Shown here piece after piece: positions 1-7,613 of a stretch of 64,000 nt of DNA. The stretch comes from Leadbetterella lacustris (lineage in GTDB: Bacteria; Bacteroidota; Bacteroidia; Cytophagales; Spirosomataceae), in the NCBI GenBank assembly GCA_965234335.1, contig OZ248425.1:124001-188000 (forward strand). Reading direction: 5' to 3'. The notes beneath the pieces are model-generated. The model made no database searches, had not been told where the DNA came from, and saw only the letters and a program-made list of their open reading frames with translations. A program made the position numbers and the translations under genes. Numbering within the stretch: the stretch's first letter is position 1; every line of letters starts with the position of its first letter.

Positions 1-103
1 GCATCCGTGTTATCCGTGTTCCATAACAAACAGCATAAAAATAAAAATCGGTGCAAATCCGTGCTGCCAAAGGCATCCGTATTATCCATGTTCCAATCGA
101 ACA
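1..103. repeat. Degenerate TCCGTGTTATCCGTGTTCC-type phrase repeat
   Basis: Near the window edge the words ATCCGTGTTATCCGTGTTCC, GGTGCAAATCCGTGCT and CATCCGTATTATCCATGTTCC follow one another with about 10-12 base spacing. The same vocabulary recurs at about 1781, 4286, 7468, 7565 and 9951, always at gene edges. No coding sequence was seen in it. Confidence 0.6.
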
Positions 104-1021
104 TCACTTCAAATACCCCCCAACATTTTCCTTAGTCACCAATTCAAACGGAATCAAAACTTCTTTTTCAAAGGCTTGCTTTTTAGCGATTTTTACGGCA
201 GTTTCAATGGCACCTGCTCCTTGTTGATTGGCGTTTTGAAAAACGGTGGCATTTAGCTCTCCCTTTTGCACCGAAGCCAATGCATCTTTTATGGCGTCTA
301 CACTAATTACCAATACCTTATCTTTCAGTCCCGCAGCTTGAAGGGCTTTCACTGCACCTAAGCCCATCTCGTCATTGTGTGCAAAAACAGCATTTATTTT
401 ATCTCCATAAGATTGTATCCAGTTTTGCATCAGGTCCATACTTTTGGCTCTGTCCCATTCGCCAGTTTGTTGAGCTAGCAGCTTGATATCTGGGAATTGT
501 TTCAGAACCTCCTTCGCTCCTTCTTCTCTTTGGAGTTGTGCAGCTTGGCCCATCAAACCGTGTATCATCACCATATTTCCTTTTCCTCCCAATTTGTCTG
601 CAATATATTTCATAGCAATTCTGGCAGATTCTACGTCGTTTGAACCCACAAAAGCAGTTGGGGTGGCACTTGTGGCCGAATTGACATTGATTATTGGAAT
701 TTTGGCGGCCAAAGCTTTGGTTACGGCAGGAGAACTAGCCTCAAACTCGATGGGATTCATGATGATCACATCTACTTGTTGAGCAATGAAGCTTTCTACT
801 TGTTCTATTTGCTTAAGAGGTGAGCGTTCGGCATCGACGATGATCAATTCCACACCCAATTCATCCGCCTTTTTTTGCATTTCATCTGCAATGTTTACGA
901 TGAACTCGTTTTGCATACTGAGCATCGTAGCTCCTATTTTTATCTTCTTTTCATCAGTTTTATTGGAGGAATTGCAGGAAAATAGGCAGATTGTAGTGAG
1001 AAGAATAAGTATTTTTTTCAT
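104..1021 (-). CDS. Ribose-type ABC transporter substrate-binding lipoprotein
   Basis: This 305-residue protein is a periplasmic-binding protein of the RbsB/LacI-like fold. It begins with a lipoprotein signal (MKKILILLTTICLFSC, cysteine 16), so it should be anchored in an envelope membrane. Family features follow: an N-terminal IGATMLSMQNEF strand, QVDVIIMNPIE near residue 85, VFAHNDEMGLGA near 213 and VISVDAIKDAL near 240. It captures a monosaccharide or polyol for the permease/ATPase pair encoded upstream at 1881-4302. A toxin-antitoxin pair separates it from the permease, so it may be read from its own or a distant promoter. The substrate cannot be told from sequence. Confidence 0.9.
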   Translation of the reverse strand: MKKILILLTTICLFSCNSSNKTDEKKIKIGATMLSMQNEFIVNIADEMQKKADELGVELIIVDAERSPLKQIEQVESFIAQQVDVIIMNPIEFEASSPAVTKALAAKIPIINVNSATSATPTAFVGSNDVESARIAMKYIADKLGGKGNMVMIHGLMGQAAQLQREEGAKEVLKQFPDIKLLAQQTGEWDRAKSMDLMQNWIQSYGDKINAVFAHNDEMGLGAVKALQAAGLKDKVLVISVDAIKDALASVQKGELNATVFQNANQQGAGAIETAVKIAKKQAFEKEVLIPFELVTKENVGGYLK

Positions 1022-1202
1022 GAAATATTAAGGTTTTTTATAGCGATTTTACGAATATAGATGTAATGAAACATTTTTGATTAAGACTTTAGACACAGAT
1101 ATAAGTATTTATTTATTAGCGTATTAGATGTAAATCATAAAGATATAAAAGTAGTATTTTTCAACAATCTCTAAAACTCTCAAAGCTTAAAAAATCAAAA
1201 TC

Positions 1203-1529
1203 TCAATTCAATCCTTCTAATCTCCTATTCAATTCTTCGTCAGGTATATTATCACTTTCCGATTTATCATAAATAGAAACCAAAAAGACCGTTTCTTTGA
1301 CTATTTTGACACATGTTATTACCCTTGCTCCACCACTTTTACCCCCCGATTTAGAACCAATAGCCATCCTGATTTTGAAAGCGTTCTTTCCCAATGGTGT
1401 ACCCAAACTAGGATTTCGGTCAAGCAAATCTAACAAATGGGCGTAATCATCACGTATAGAACGATACTTTTTACCTAATTTTTTGAGTTCCTTCTCAAAC
1501 TCAGGTAAGGCAACAATTCTAAAGCTCAT
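1203..1529 (-). CDS. RelE/ParE-like toxin
   Basis: This 108-residue basic protein has the RelE/ParE toxin layout. An N-terminal strand (FRIVALPEFEKELKKL) is followed by a helix pair, the segment NPSLGTPLGKNAFKIRMAI near residue 38, and C-terminal strands (VFLVSIYDKSESDNIP). Such toxins usually cleave mRNA on the ribosome or act on gyrase; which applies here is unknown. The start codon lies inside the 3' end of the antitoxin gene, an 11-base overlap typical of translationally coupled type II pairs. The pair sits between the permease and binding-protein genes of a sugar ABC importer, an odd position suggesting insertion into the operon. Confidence 0.75.
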   Translation of the reverse strand: MSFRIVALPEFEKELKKLGKKYRSIRDDYAHLLDLLDRNPSLGTPLGKNAFKIRMAIGSKSGGKSGGARVITCVKIVKETVFLVSIYDKSESDNIPDEELNRRLEGLN

Positions 1530-1740
1530 CTAAGAAGGTCTTTGCATCTTTCAATTCAATTTCTCCTCTCAAATGTTGATTGATTTGTTCAACACTTCGT
1601 GAGATACCATCCAGAATTTCCTGCTTTTTCCTAGCTTTTTGAGTCTGATTAATACTCGACCGCAGTTTTGTTCTTTTAATAAACTCGATCACAAACTGCT
1701 TTTCACTATCATTTCTTGGCTTGATTGTTATGCTTTCCAT
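1519..1740 (-). CDS. Antitoxin of the RelE-like pair
   Basis: This 73-residue charged, helical protein lies immediately before the RelE/ParE-like toxin and overlaps it by 11 bases. Its sequence (MESITIKPRNDSEKQFVIEF near the start, LKDAKTFLDEL at the end) resembles small Bacteroidota antitoxins with an N-terminal beta strand and an extended C-terminal helix that wraps the toxin. Its role is inferred mainly from position, size and charge. A TATATTTG element about 24-31 bases upstream on the minus strand suggests that the pair has its own promoter. Confidence 0.65.
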   Translation of the reverse strand: MESITIKPRNDSEKQFVIEFIKRTKLRSSINQTQKARKKQEILDGISRSVEQINQHLRGEIELKDAKTFLDEL

Positions 1741-1763
1741 ATTTTTTTTGAAATATTAGTTAA

Positions 1764-1771
1764 CAAATATA
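1764..1771 (-). promoter_or_regulatory. -7 element TATATTTG for the antitoxin/toxin pair
   Basis: Read on the minus strand, TATATTTG matches the Bacteroidota -7 consensus TAnnTTTG and lies 24 bases before the antitoxin ATG. No convincing -33 TTTG was found at the usual spacing, so only the -7 element is claimed. Confidence 0.4.
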
Positions 1772-1880
1772 GTTTTTTTATGAACACGGATGCCACGAAT
1801 GAGATACAGATTTTTTCTATTATTGATTATTCCAATTATACAATCCATATCAAATTCAAAAAATACGTGTACGATATTGC

Positions 1881-2822
1881 TTATGAAGCCATTCTCTTCT
1901 GATTCCAGCTGTCTAGCAAAACAGCTCCGATAATAATGGCTCCCATAATAACTTGCTGATAGTAAGAACTTACATTTAGTAAATCTAAACCATTGTTTAT
2001 TACTCCAATCAGCAAAGCACCTATCAAAGTTCCGGCGATGGTACCTGTGCCTCCGCTGGTACTTGTGCCTCCTATGATGGCCGCGGCTATGGCGTCTAGT
2101 TCAAAGCCTGCTCCTGCGTTGGGTTGGCCGGTGGTTATTCTGGATGTTAATAAAATACCCGCTAAACCTGCCAAAGTGCCGCAAAGTGCGTACACGGCCA
2201 TTTTGATTTTATTGACATTGATACCTGATGCCCAAGCGGCTTGTTCGTTGCCGCCAATGGCGTAAACGTATCTTCCGAAAACTGTATTTTTTAAAAGTAA
2301 ATAACTGATTATAAACACAATAACTAATACAATAATCGGAAAGGGAATGCCGATAACATCTCCGCCGCCTATAAAATTGAAAGAATCAGAAAGGTTTGAA
2401 ATCGGACGACCCTTGCTCAAAATCAAAGCTAATCCACGACCAATGGTCATTATGCCCAAAGTGACAATGAAAGGAGCAATTTTGCTTTTGGTGATGATGA
2501 GACCATTGAGAAGTCCAAAAGCCAAACCAGCCAAAAGTCCACCAAAAATGGGCACAATAAGCGGCAAATCAGGCTGAGAAGCTAACAATGCGGCTACGAC
2601 CCCAGCTACTGCAACAATAGACCCCACCGACAAATCTATGCCGCCTGTGATGATGACAAATGTAACCCCAAAGGCCAAAAGGGCGTTGATGGAAACTTGG
2701 GTGACGATAATGGTCCAATTGGAAACAGTCAAAAACTGTGAACTTGCATAGCTCAAAAAGCAACAGATAAGCAAGAAAGCTAAGAAAATTCCATATTGTC
2801 GGAGGGCATTAATGAACGGCAT
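1881..2822 (-). CDS. Ribose-type ABC transporter permease (RbsC family)
   Basis: This 313-residue integral membrane protein belongs to the branched-chain/ribose permease family. Hydrophobic helices run from residue 8 to the end. The family signatures are FVIITGGIDLSVGSIVAV near residue 55, GLLNGLIITKSKIAPFIVTLG near 105, VYAIGGNEQAAWASGI near 190 and AIAAAIIGGTSTSGGTGTIAG near 250. It forms the membrane channel for the sugar delivered by the lipoprotein at 104-1021 and driven by the ATPase at 2809-4302. Its start overlaps the ATPase gene by 14 bases, so the two are co-transcribed. Such importers are less usual than SusCD systems in this phylum. Confidence 0.92.
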   Translation of the reverse strand: MPFINALRQYGIFLAFLLICCFLSYASSQFLTVSNWTIIVTQVSINALLAFGVTFVIITGGIDLSVGSIVAVAGVVAALLASQPDLPLIVPIFGGLLAGLAFGLLNGLIITKSKIAPFIVTLGIMTIGRGLALILSKGRPISNLSDSFNFIGGGDVIGIPFPIIVLVIVFIISYLLLKNTVFGRYVYAIGGNEQAAWASGINVNKIKMAVYALCGTLAGLAGILLTSRITTGQPNAGAGFELDAIAAAIIGGTSTSGGTGTIAGTLIGALLIGVINNGLDLLNVSSYYQQVIMGAIIIGAVLLDSWNQKRMAS

Positions 2823-4302
2823 ATTGCATAATTTTTTCTTGTGAAGCCTCGGATTTTGATAAAATAGCCTTTTGTTTTCCTTTCGACAGCACCAAAATAC
2901 GGTCGCTCAGACCTAAAATTTCGGGCATTTCTGAGGAAATCAAAATAATGGCCAATCCTTTGGCTTTTAGGGTATTGATTAATTTATAAATTTCAAATTT
3001 AGCTCCCACGTCAATTCCCCTTGTGGGTTCGTCAAGAATAATAACTTTAGGATTTGACATCAACACTTTGCCTATCACCACTTTCTGTTGGTTACCTCCA
3101 CTCAAATTTATTACTTTCTGGTTTAAACCTGAGGCTTTTACTTTCAAATCATTGTAAACCAATTCAGTAGCTTTTGTTTGCTCTTCTGTGTTCAGAAAAC
3201 CTATTTTTGAAAATTTTTCGAAAGAAGAAAGCGAGATATTGTCTTTAATGCTCATCTGAGGAATAAATCCTAAAGCTTTACGGTCTTCGCTTACAAACCC
3301 AATTCCGAGCTTAATGGCATCTGAAGGGGATTTTATTTGGGTTTCGATTCCTTCAATTTCTATGGTTCCAGTGTCAATTTTGTCGAGACCAGCAATGGCT
3401 CTGGCAATTTCGGACCGCCCCGCTCCCACCAAGCCAGCCAAACCTAAAACTTCACCCGCTTTTACTTCAAAATTGACTTCTGAAAAAACGTTTTTTCTTG
3501 CTAAATTTTTTACCAAAAAAAGCGTTTTGCCCACTTCAATCTTGGTGACAGGAAATAACTCCGAAATTTCCCGACCTACCATCAATTTAATTAAAGCTTG
3601 GTTGTCCAATTCCTCAGCTTTCTGGGTAGAAATTAGTTTTCCGTCCCTTAAAACTGTTATGGTATCTGCAATCTTGAATATTTCATCCATTTTGTGGGAA
3701 ATATAAATTATCGCAACGCCTTGATTTTTAAGGTTTTCTATTATTCCAAAAAGTATCTTGACTTCCGTATCTGAAAGAGCCGAAGTTGGCTCGTCCATAA
3801 TTATCACTTTGGCATTATTGCTGATGGCTTTGGCTATTTCCACCATTTGACGGTCGGCAATACTGAGATTTTTTATTTTAATTTTTGGAGAAATATCGAG
3901 TTTTAAATCTGCAAGGATTCGCTTTGATTTGGTATTTATTTCTGACTCATTTAACCAAGAAAATTTTTGACTTTCTTTTCCCAAAAAAATGTTCTGAGCC
4001 ACGCTTAAGTCCGGTACCATCAATATTTCTTGGTGAATCATGGCAATGCCTTTTCCTAAAATAGTATGAACCGAATGTCCAGAAATCAGTTCGCCTTCTA
4101 ACAAAACCTCACCTTCATCAGGCTGTAATAAACCCACCAAAATTTTCATCAAAGTAGATTTCCCAGCACCATTTTCACCCATAAGGGCATGTACTTTGCC
4201 TTTTTCTATTTGCAAAGAGATATCTTCAAGCACTTTTATGCCTGAGAATGATTTGGAGATGTTATTTAAGATTAGAATATTATTTTTGAACACTGATGAC
4301 AC
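2809..4302 (-). CDS. Ribose-type ABC transporter ATPase (RbsA family, two NBDs)
   Basis: This 497-residue protein has two tandem nucleotide-binding domains, as RbsA/MglA proteins do. Domain 1 has Walker A GENGAGKST near residue 43, signature LSIADRQ and Walker B VIIMDEPTSAL near 160. Domain 2 has the degenerate Walker A GLVGAGRSE near 290, the signature LSGGNQQKV near 403 and VIILDEPTRGIDVG. Only one site is therefore fully competent, as is normal in the family. The likely start is a GTG at 4302, lying inside a CACTGATGACACGGATT phrase repeat shared with the end of the PIN gene; the stop of the PIN gene is 4 bases upstream. Confidence 0.92.
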   Translation of the reverse strand: MSSVFKNNILILNNISKSFSGIKVLEDISLQIEKGKVHALMGENGAGKSTLMKILVGLLQPDEGEVLLEGELISGHSVHTILGKGIAMIHQEILMVPDLSVAQNIFLGKESQKFSWLNESEINTKSKRILADLKLDISPKIKIKNLSIADRQMVEIAKAISNNAKVIIMDEPTSALSDTEVKILFGIIENLKNQGVAIIYISHKMDEIFKIADTITVLRDGKLISTQKAEELDNQALIKLMVGREISELFPVTKIEVGKTLFLVKNLARKNVFSEVNFEVKAGEVLGLAGLVGAGRSEIARAIAGLDKIDTGTIEIEGIETQIKSPSDAIKLGIGFVSEDRKALGFIPQMSIKDNISLSSFEKFSKIGFLNTEEQTKATELVYNDLKVKASGLNQKVINLSGGNQQKVVIGKVLMSNPKVIILDEPTRGIDVGAKFEIYKLINTLKAKGLAIILISSEMPEILGLSDRILVLSKGKQKAILSKSEASQEKIMQYAVH

Positions 4303-4320
4303 GGATTTATATTGATTTTA
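4286..4320. repeat. Phrase repeat overlapping two gene ends
   Basis: The words GAACACTGATGACACGG and ATTTATATTGATTTTA form a copy of the island's degenerate phrase repeat. It encodes the last residues of the PIN toxin and the first residues, including the GTG start, of the ABC ATPase. Confidence 0.55.
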
Positions 4321-4732
4321 TATTCAAAAATTGCCCTGCCTGAATCAATTGTATTCCTTTCAGCATACTATTCAAAAGTTTTTTGTCATTCGTAATGAAA
4401 AAATCCACCTTATTTTCTAAAGCCAATTGAAACAAAACAAGATCTTCCAGGTCCCCAAATTCCAAACTTACGGCTCTATCCAATATCATATTGCTACATG
4501 GTAACATTTGAATTTTCTTAGATATTTCTCCAAAAAACTCAGTCCTTAAATCTTTTGAAAGTAATTTTTGTAAAAGATAATCCGTCGTGGTAACTACACT
4601 TTCTGAAAAAAAAGCCATTACTTCCCCATTGTCAATTAGTTCGAAAAGCAAAACGGCTTCTTTATGACATTGGCGTTGATTATCAAGAAGATCGAGAAAA
4701 ATATTGGCATCAAGAAATATCCTAGTAGCCAT
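4307..4732 (-). CDS. PIN-domain toxin (VapC-like ribonuclease)
   Basis: This 141-residue protein has the PIN fold. Asp8 lies in RIFLDANIFLDLL, with further acidic residues in FGDLEDLVLF near residue 94 and FFITNDKKLL near 115, the positions that bind Mg2+ in VapC-type RNases. It probably cuts RNA when released from the antitoxin encoded just upstream, whose 3' end overlaps it by 11 bases. The gene directly precedes the sugar ABC ATPase with a 4-base gap, so toxin and transporter may share a transcript. The RNA target is unknown. Confidence 0.85.
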   Translation of the reverse strand: MATRIFLDANIFLDLLDNQRQCHKEAVLLFELIDNGEVMAFFSESVVTTTDYLLQKLLSKDLRTEFFGEISKKIQMLPCSNMILDRAVSLEFGDLEDLVLFQLALENKVDFFITNDKKLLNSMLKGIQLIQAGQFLNIKSI

Positions 4733-4958
4733 ATTTACTCATTAAATGCTCTTCCTTTATTTTTTCCTCATCCAATATCTTACCTGAAAGAATTCCTGCG
4801 AATTTTTTACTAATATTCGAATCTTTCGTTCCAGCTTCAATTTCTTCTTTTAATAAGTTTTCAACCAGTTTCGAAACTGATGTTTGCTTTTGAGCTGCAT
4901 AAACTTTGATTTTAGAAACCAAAATTTCGTCGATTGTTAAATTTAATTTTACTGTCAT
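4722..4958 (-). CDS. DUF6364-like ribbon-helix-helix antitoxin
   Basis: From the ATG at 4958 this is a 78-residue protein starting MTVKLNLTIDEILV and containing KIKVYAAQKQTSVSKLVENLL, a ribbon-helix-helix pattern of small DNA-binding antitoxins. The C-terminal part (ILDEEKIKEEHLMSKYGY) would clamp the PIN toxin. A longer frame begins at a TTG at 4976, but that codon lies within a TATATTTG promoter element, so the ATG is preferred. The gene overlaps the toxin gene, and the complex is likely to repress its own promoter, as is usual for type II systems. Confidence 0.78.
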   Translation of the reverse strand: MTVKLNLTIDEILVSKIKVYAAQKQTSVSKLVENLLKEEIEAGTKDSNISKKFAGILSGKILDEEKIKEEHLMSKYGY

Positions 4959-4973
4959 ATCAAGATATTTATT

Positions 4974-4981
4974 CAAATATA
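4974..4981 (-). promoter_or_regulatory. -7 element TATATTTG for the PIN/antitoxin (and perhaps rbs) operon
   Basis: On the minus strand TATATTTG matches TAnnTTTG and lies 15 bases before the preferred antitoxin ATG. Transcription from here could run through the antitoxin, toxin, ATPase and permease genes. No clear -33 box was seen. Confidence 0.4.
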
Positions 4982-5152
4982 CGTATGTTTTTTAAAAATG
5001 CGTATAATGTACATGTTACTTTTACAACAGGCTTATAATAACCTCATTGTTCACAAAGGTCTAGACAATCTTTAAAAGCACATAGGTACATAGAAAAGCT
5101 GACTATGTACCAATGTGGCATTTCCCTATGTTTTCTAAGTGTTTAAAAAAAC

Positions 5153-6313
5153 CTACCACACATACTTCCCATCCACGTGCGTATCTTTCCAGCTTTTAGA
5201 ATTTGCCGAATCTATCACCGCAGCACAAACTTTCTGTGTTTGAAGTGCCTCCTCAAAAGTCGGAGAGCATTTTGAGCCGTCTTCCAAGCTTTTTAAGAAA
5301 TCGGCTACTTGGTGCACAAAACTATGCTCCCAACCTATTCCGCAACCCGGAATCCACCAGTTTTTGATATACGGGTGGTCACCATCCGTAATGTGTATAG
5401 ACCTCCAACCTCTGAGATTACTTTCGTCGCGGTGATCAAAATATTCCAGACGGTTCATATCATGCAAATCCCACTTCAATGAAGCATCTGCACCATTTAC
5501 CTCAAAAGTATAAAGTGCTTTGTGCCCGCGAGCGTAACGTGTAGACTCAAAAAGCCCAAGCGAGCCGTTCTCGAAATGACAGTGAAAGAGACATGCATCG
5601 TCTATTCCTACAGGTTCTACCTTTCCAGTGAGCTGATGCATACGTTGTTTTACGAATGTCTCCGTCATGGCAGAAACATCGGTAATACCACCATTCAGCC
5701 ACATCGCTGTGTCTATACAGTGAGCCAAAAGGTCGCCCGTTACACCAGAACCTGCAGCACCCACATCCATACGCCAAAGACCTTCGCCACCCTGTGGCAA
5801 GTCCTCGCTGATGGTCCAGTCTTGCAAGAAATTGGCTCTGTAGTGATAAATTTTGCCCAATTTACCTGAATCAATAATATTTTTAGCGAGCGTTACCGCC
5901 GGAATTCTTCGATAGTTGTACCAAACAGTAGTTTTTACTCCTGCCTTCTGAATTGCATCCACCATTTGTTGGCCCTCTTCCAAGGTCCTCGCCAAAGGTT
6001 TTTCGCACAAAATCATCTTACCGGCAGCTGCACAAGCCAAAGCAATCTCAAAATGCGAATCGTTAGGCGTGCAAATATCCACCGCGTCAATGTCTTCACG
6101 GGCCACCAAAGCCTTCCAGTCTGTTTCATACGACTCAAAGTTCCATTGAGCAGCAAAAGCTTTCACTTTTTCTTCGTTTCTGGAACACACCGCCACCAAT
6201 TTTGGCTCATATTGCAGTGCTGGAAAAAAATTATGTATTCTGTTGTAGCCGTTGGCATGGGCCCTGCCCATCAAACCTGTGCCTACCAAACCTATTCTTA
6301 GTTGTTTTTTCAT
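5153..6313 (-). CDS. Gfo/Idh/MocA family oxidoreductase (cytosolic)
   Basis: This 386-residue protein has an N-terminal Rossmann domain with GLVGTGLMGRAHANGY (residues 8-23) for NAD(P), the family motif CEKPLART near residue 103 and a C-terminal substrate domain with GDLLAHCIDTAMWL near 194. It lacks any signal peptide, unlike the two Tat-type relatives at 33-36 kb, so it acts in the cytosol. It probably oxidises or reduces a ring hydroxyl of a sugar or inositol-like compound. It is first of the minus-strand cluster with TIM-barrel isomerases and a cupin protein, which supports a sugar or polyol catabolic role. The exact substrate is unknown. Confidence 0.88.
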   Translation of the reverse strand: MKKQLRIGLVGTGLMGRAHANGYNRIHNFFPALQYEPKLVAVCSRNEEKVKAFAAQWNFESYETDWKALVAREDIDAVDICTPNDSHFEIALACAAAGKMILCEKPLARTLEEGQQMVDAIQKAGVKTTVWYNYRRIPAVTLAKNIIDSGKLGKIYHYRANFLQDWTISEDLPQGGEGLWRMDVGAAGSGVTGDLLAHCIDTAMWLNGGITDVSAMTETFVKQRMHQLTGKVEPVGIDDACLFHCHFENGSLGLFESTRYARGHKALYTFEVNGADASLKWDLHDMNRLEYFDHRDESNLRGWRSIHITDGDHPYIKNWWIPGCGIGWEHSFVHQVADFLKSLEDGSKCSPTFEEALQTQKVCAAVIDSANSKSWKDTHVDGKYVW

Positions 6314-6395
6314 ATCTATTTTTTTTGTATCACTGAGTTTCTCAGCGTTTTTACACAGACTTTCTCTGGGTTATTTTCTTACAAAATTCTTATTT

Positions 6396-7427
6396 TCACT
6401 CTACCCAACCGTGTTGTTTTCTCACTTGAATCATAGCCGCTAGGATGTCGTTCCAAGTCTTTGGTTGCGACATTACATCGTTGGCAAACATACAGCCATC
6501 CCAACAAATATGCTTGAAAGCCTTTGTCAAAGCCCCAGCCTCATCTCTTAACCATAAACCTGCATCATGTGCAATGTCTAATTTACCATTGGGGTCTGTA
6601 GCCAAACAGTGGCGGCCAGTTTTATCGTGCGAGCCCGTTCCGTGAACAGTTCCGTCGTTTTGAGCTACATGAAAATCTATTGTCCAAGGGCGAAGTGCAG
6701 CTGTCAGTTTTTTAAGCCCTTCTAAGAAAGTCTCTCTATCGCCCCATTGAAAATCTACAGGCAAAACTCTGTCCTCCGGAGCATTGTAGCCCAACAAATA
6801 CAGTGTAGTATGCGACATATCTGCTTGAAATCCAAGTAATCCAGGTCTATCTACCATTTCCATGGTTTCGATTACTTTCTTCCATGAGTGCATACCACCC
6901 CAGCAAATTTCACCTTCAGCAGCTAAACGCTCGCCATAGTCAGCTGCTACATCACAAGCTTCTCTCCAAGTTTGGGCAATCAGTTTTGTGTTGGCAGCAG
7001 GGTCTTTTGCCCACGCATCAGGACTCGAGGCAGAGTCAATCCTCACTATTCCGTTTGGCCTTAAACCCATATTTCGGAGTTTTTGACCTATTTCGCAGGA
7101 TTTTTTTACCATTTCTACGAAAGTCTTACGTTCGTCGGCAGTTCCCATGGCTGGGCCTCCCCAAATCGGAGCCACCAAACTTCCGATTTCTAAACCGTGC
7201 CTTGAAACCTTGTCGGCCAATCTTTTTACGCCATCGTCTGAAGTATCGAGGTCGTAATGGGGGTCAAAAAGGCCTAAATCAACGCCGTCAAATTTCACGC
7301 CGTCCACTTCGGCAGCGGCTGTCATTTCTAACATGGTGTCGAGGGCTATTGCAGGCTCCGAATCTGGGCCCTTTCCAACTATGCCTGGCCAAGTGGCATT
7401 ATGGAGTTTTGGATAGTTATTTTCCAT
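6396..7427 (-). CDS. TIM-barrel sugar isomerase/epimerase-like protein
   Basis: This 343-residue protein belongs to the xylose-isomerase-like TIM-barrel superfamily. Recognisable pieces are GVKFDGVDLGLFDPHYD near residue 42, AAEGEICWGGMHSW near 170 (metal-binding Glu), LLGFQADMSHTTLYLLGY near 197 (Asp and His) and WTIDFHVAQNDGTVHGTGSH near 248. It probably isomerises or epimerises a keto-sugar or keto-polyol. It lies between the Gfo/Idh/MocA gene and the cupin gene on the same strand. The gene is longer than the usual 270-290 residues of the family. The specific reaction cannot be assigned. Confidence 0.8.
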   Translation of the reverse strand: MENNYPKLHNATWPGIVGKGPDSEPAIALDTMLEMTAAAEVDGVKFDGVDLGLFDPHYDLDTSDDGVKRLADKVSRHGLEIGSLVAPIWGGPAMGTADERKTFVEMVKKSCEIGQKLRNMGLRPNGIVRIDSASSPDAWAKDPAANTKLIAQTWREACDVAADYGERLAAEGEICWGGMHSWKKVIETMEMVDRPGLLGFQADMSHTTLYLLGYNAPEDRVLPVDFQWGDRETFLEGLKKLTAALRPWTIDFHVAQNDGTVHGTGSHDKTGRHCLATDPNGKLDIAHDAGLWLRDEAGALTKAFKHICWDGCMFANDVMSQPKTWNDILAAMIQVRKQHGWVE

Positions 7428-7467
7428 TTATATTTTTTATTTAAGATTATTCAATAATTTATTTTTA

Positions 7468-7612
7468 GAACACGGATGAAACAGATTTTACGGATTTACA
7501 CTGTATTATTTAAAATCAAGTTTTTATTAGAAAAACACCCCTATCAGAATCAAAAATAAACTAAATAAAATCTGTGTTTACCCGTTCAATCTGTGTTATC
7601 TGTGTTCCAATA
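7468..7612. repeat. Two phrase-repeat blocks between isomerase and cupin genes
   Basis: Two blocks of the degenerate vocabulary lie here in opposite orientation. AACACGGATGAAACAG and TTTTACGGATTTACACTG occur around 7469-7502. AAATCTGTGTTTACC and AATCTGTGTTATCTGTGTTC occur around 7567-7608. The two could pair imperfectly as an inverted repeat. The second block ends next to the cupin gene stop codon. Confidence 0.55.
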
Positions 7613-7613
7613 T

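Noticed and set aside
4959..4976. TTG start at 4976 for the PIN antitoxin
   Set aside because: It lies within a TATATTTG promoter element, and the ATG at 4958 gives the standard family start.
6884..7444. 186-residue plus-strand frame opposite the TIM-barrel gene
   Set aside because: Arg/Leu/Pro-rich antisense shadow without any recognisable motif.
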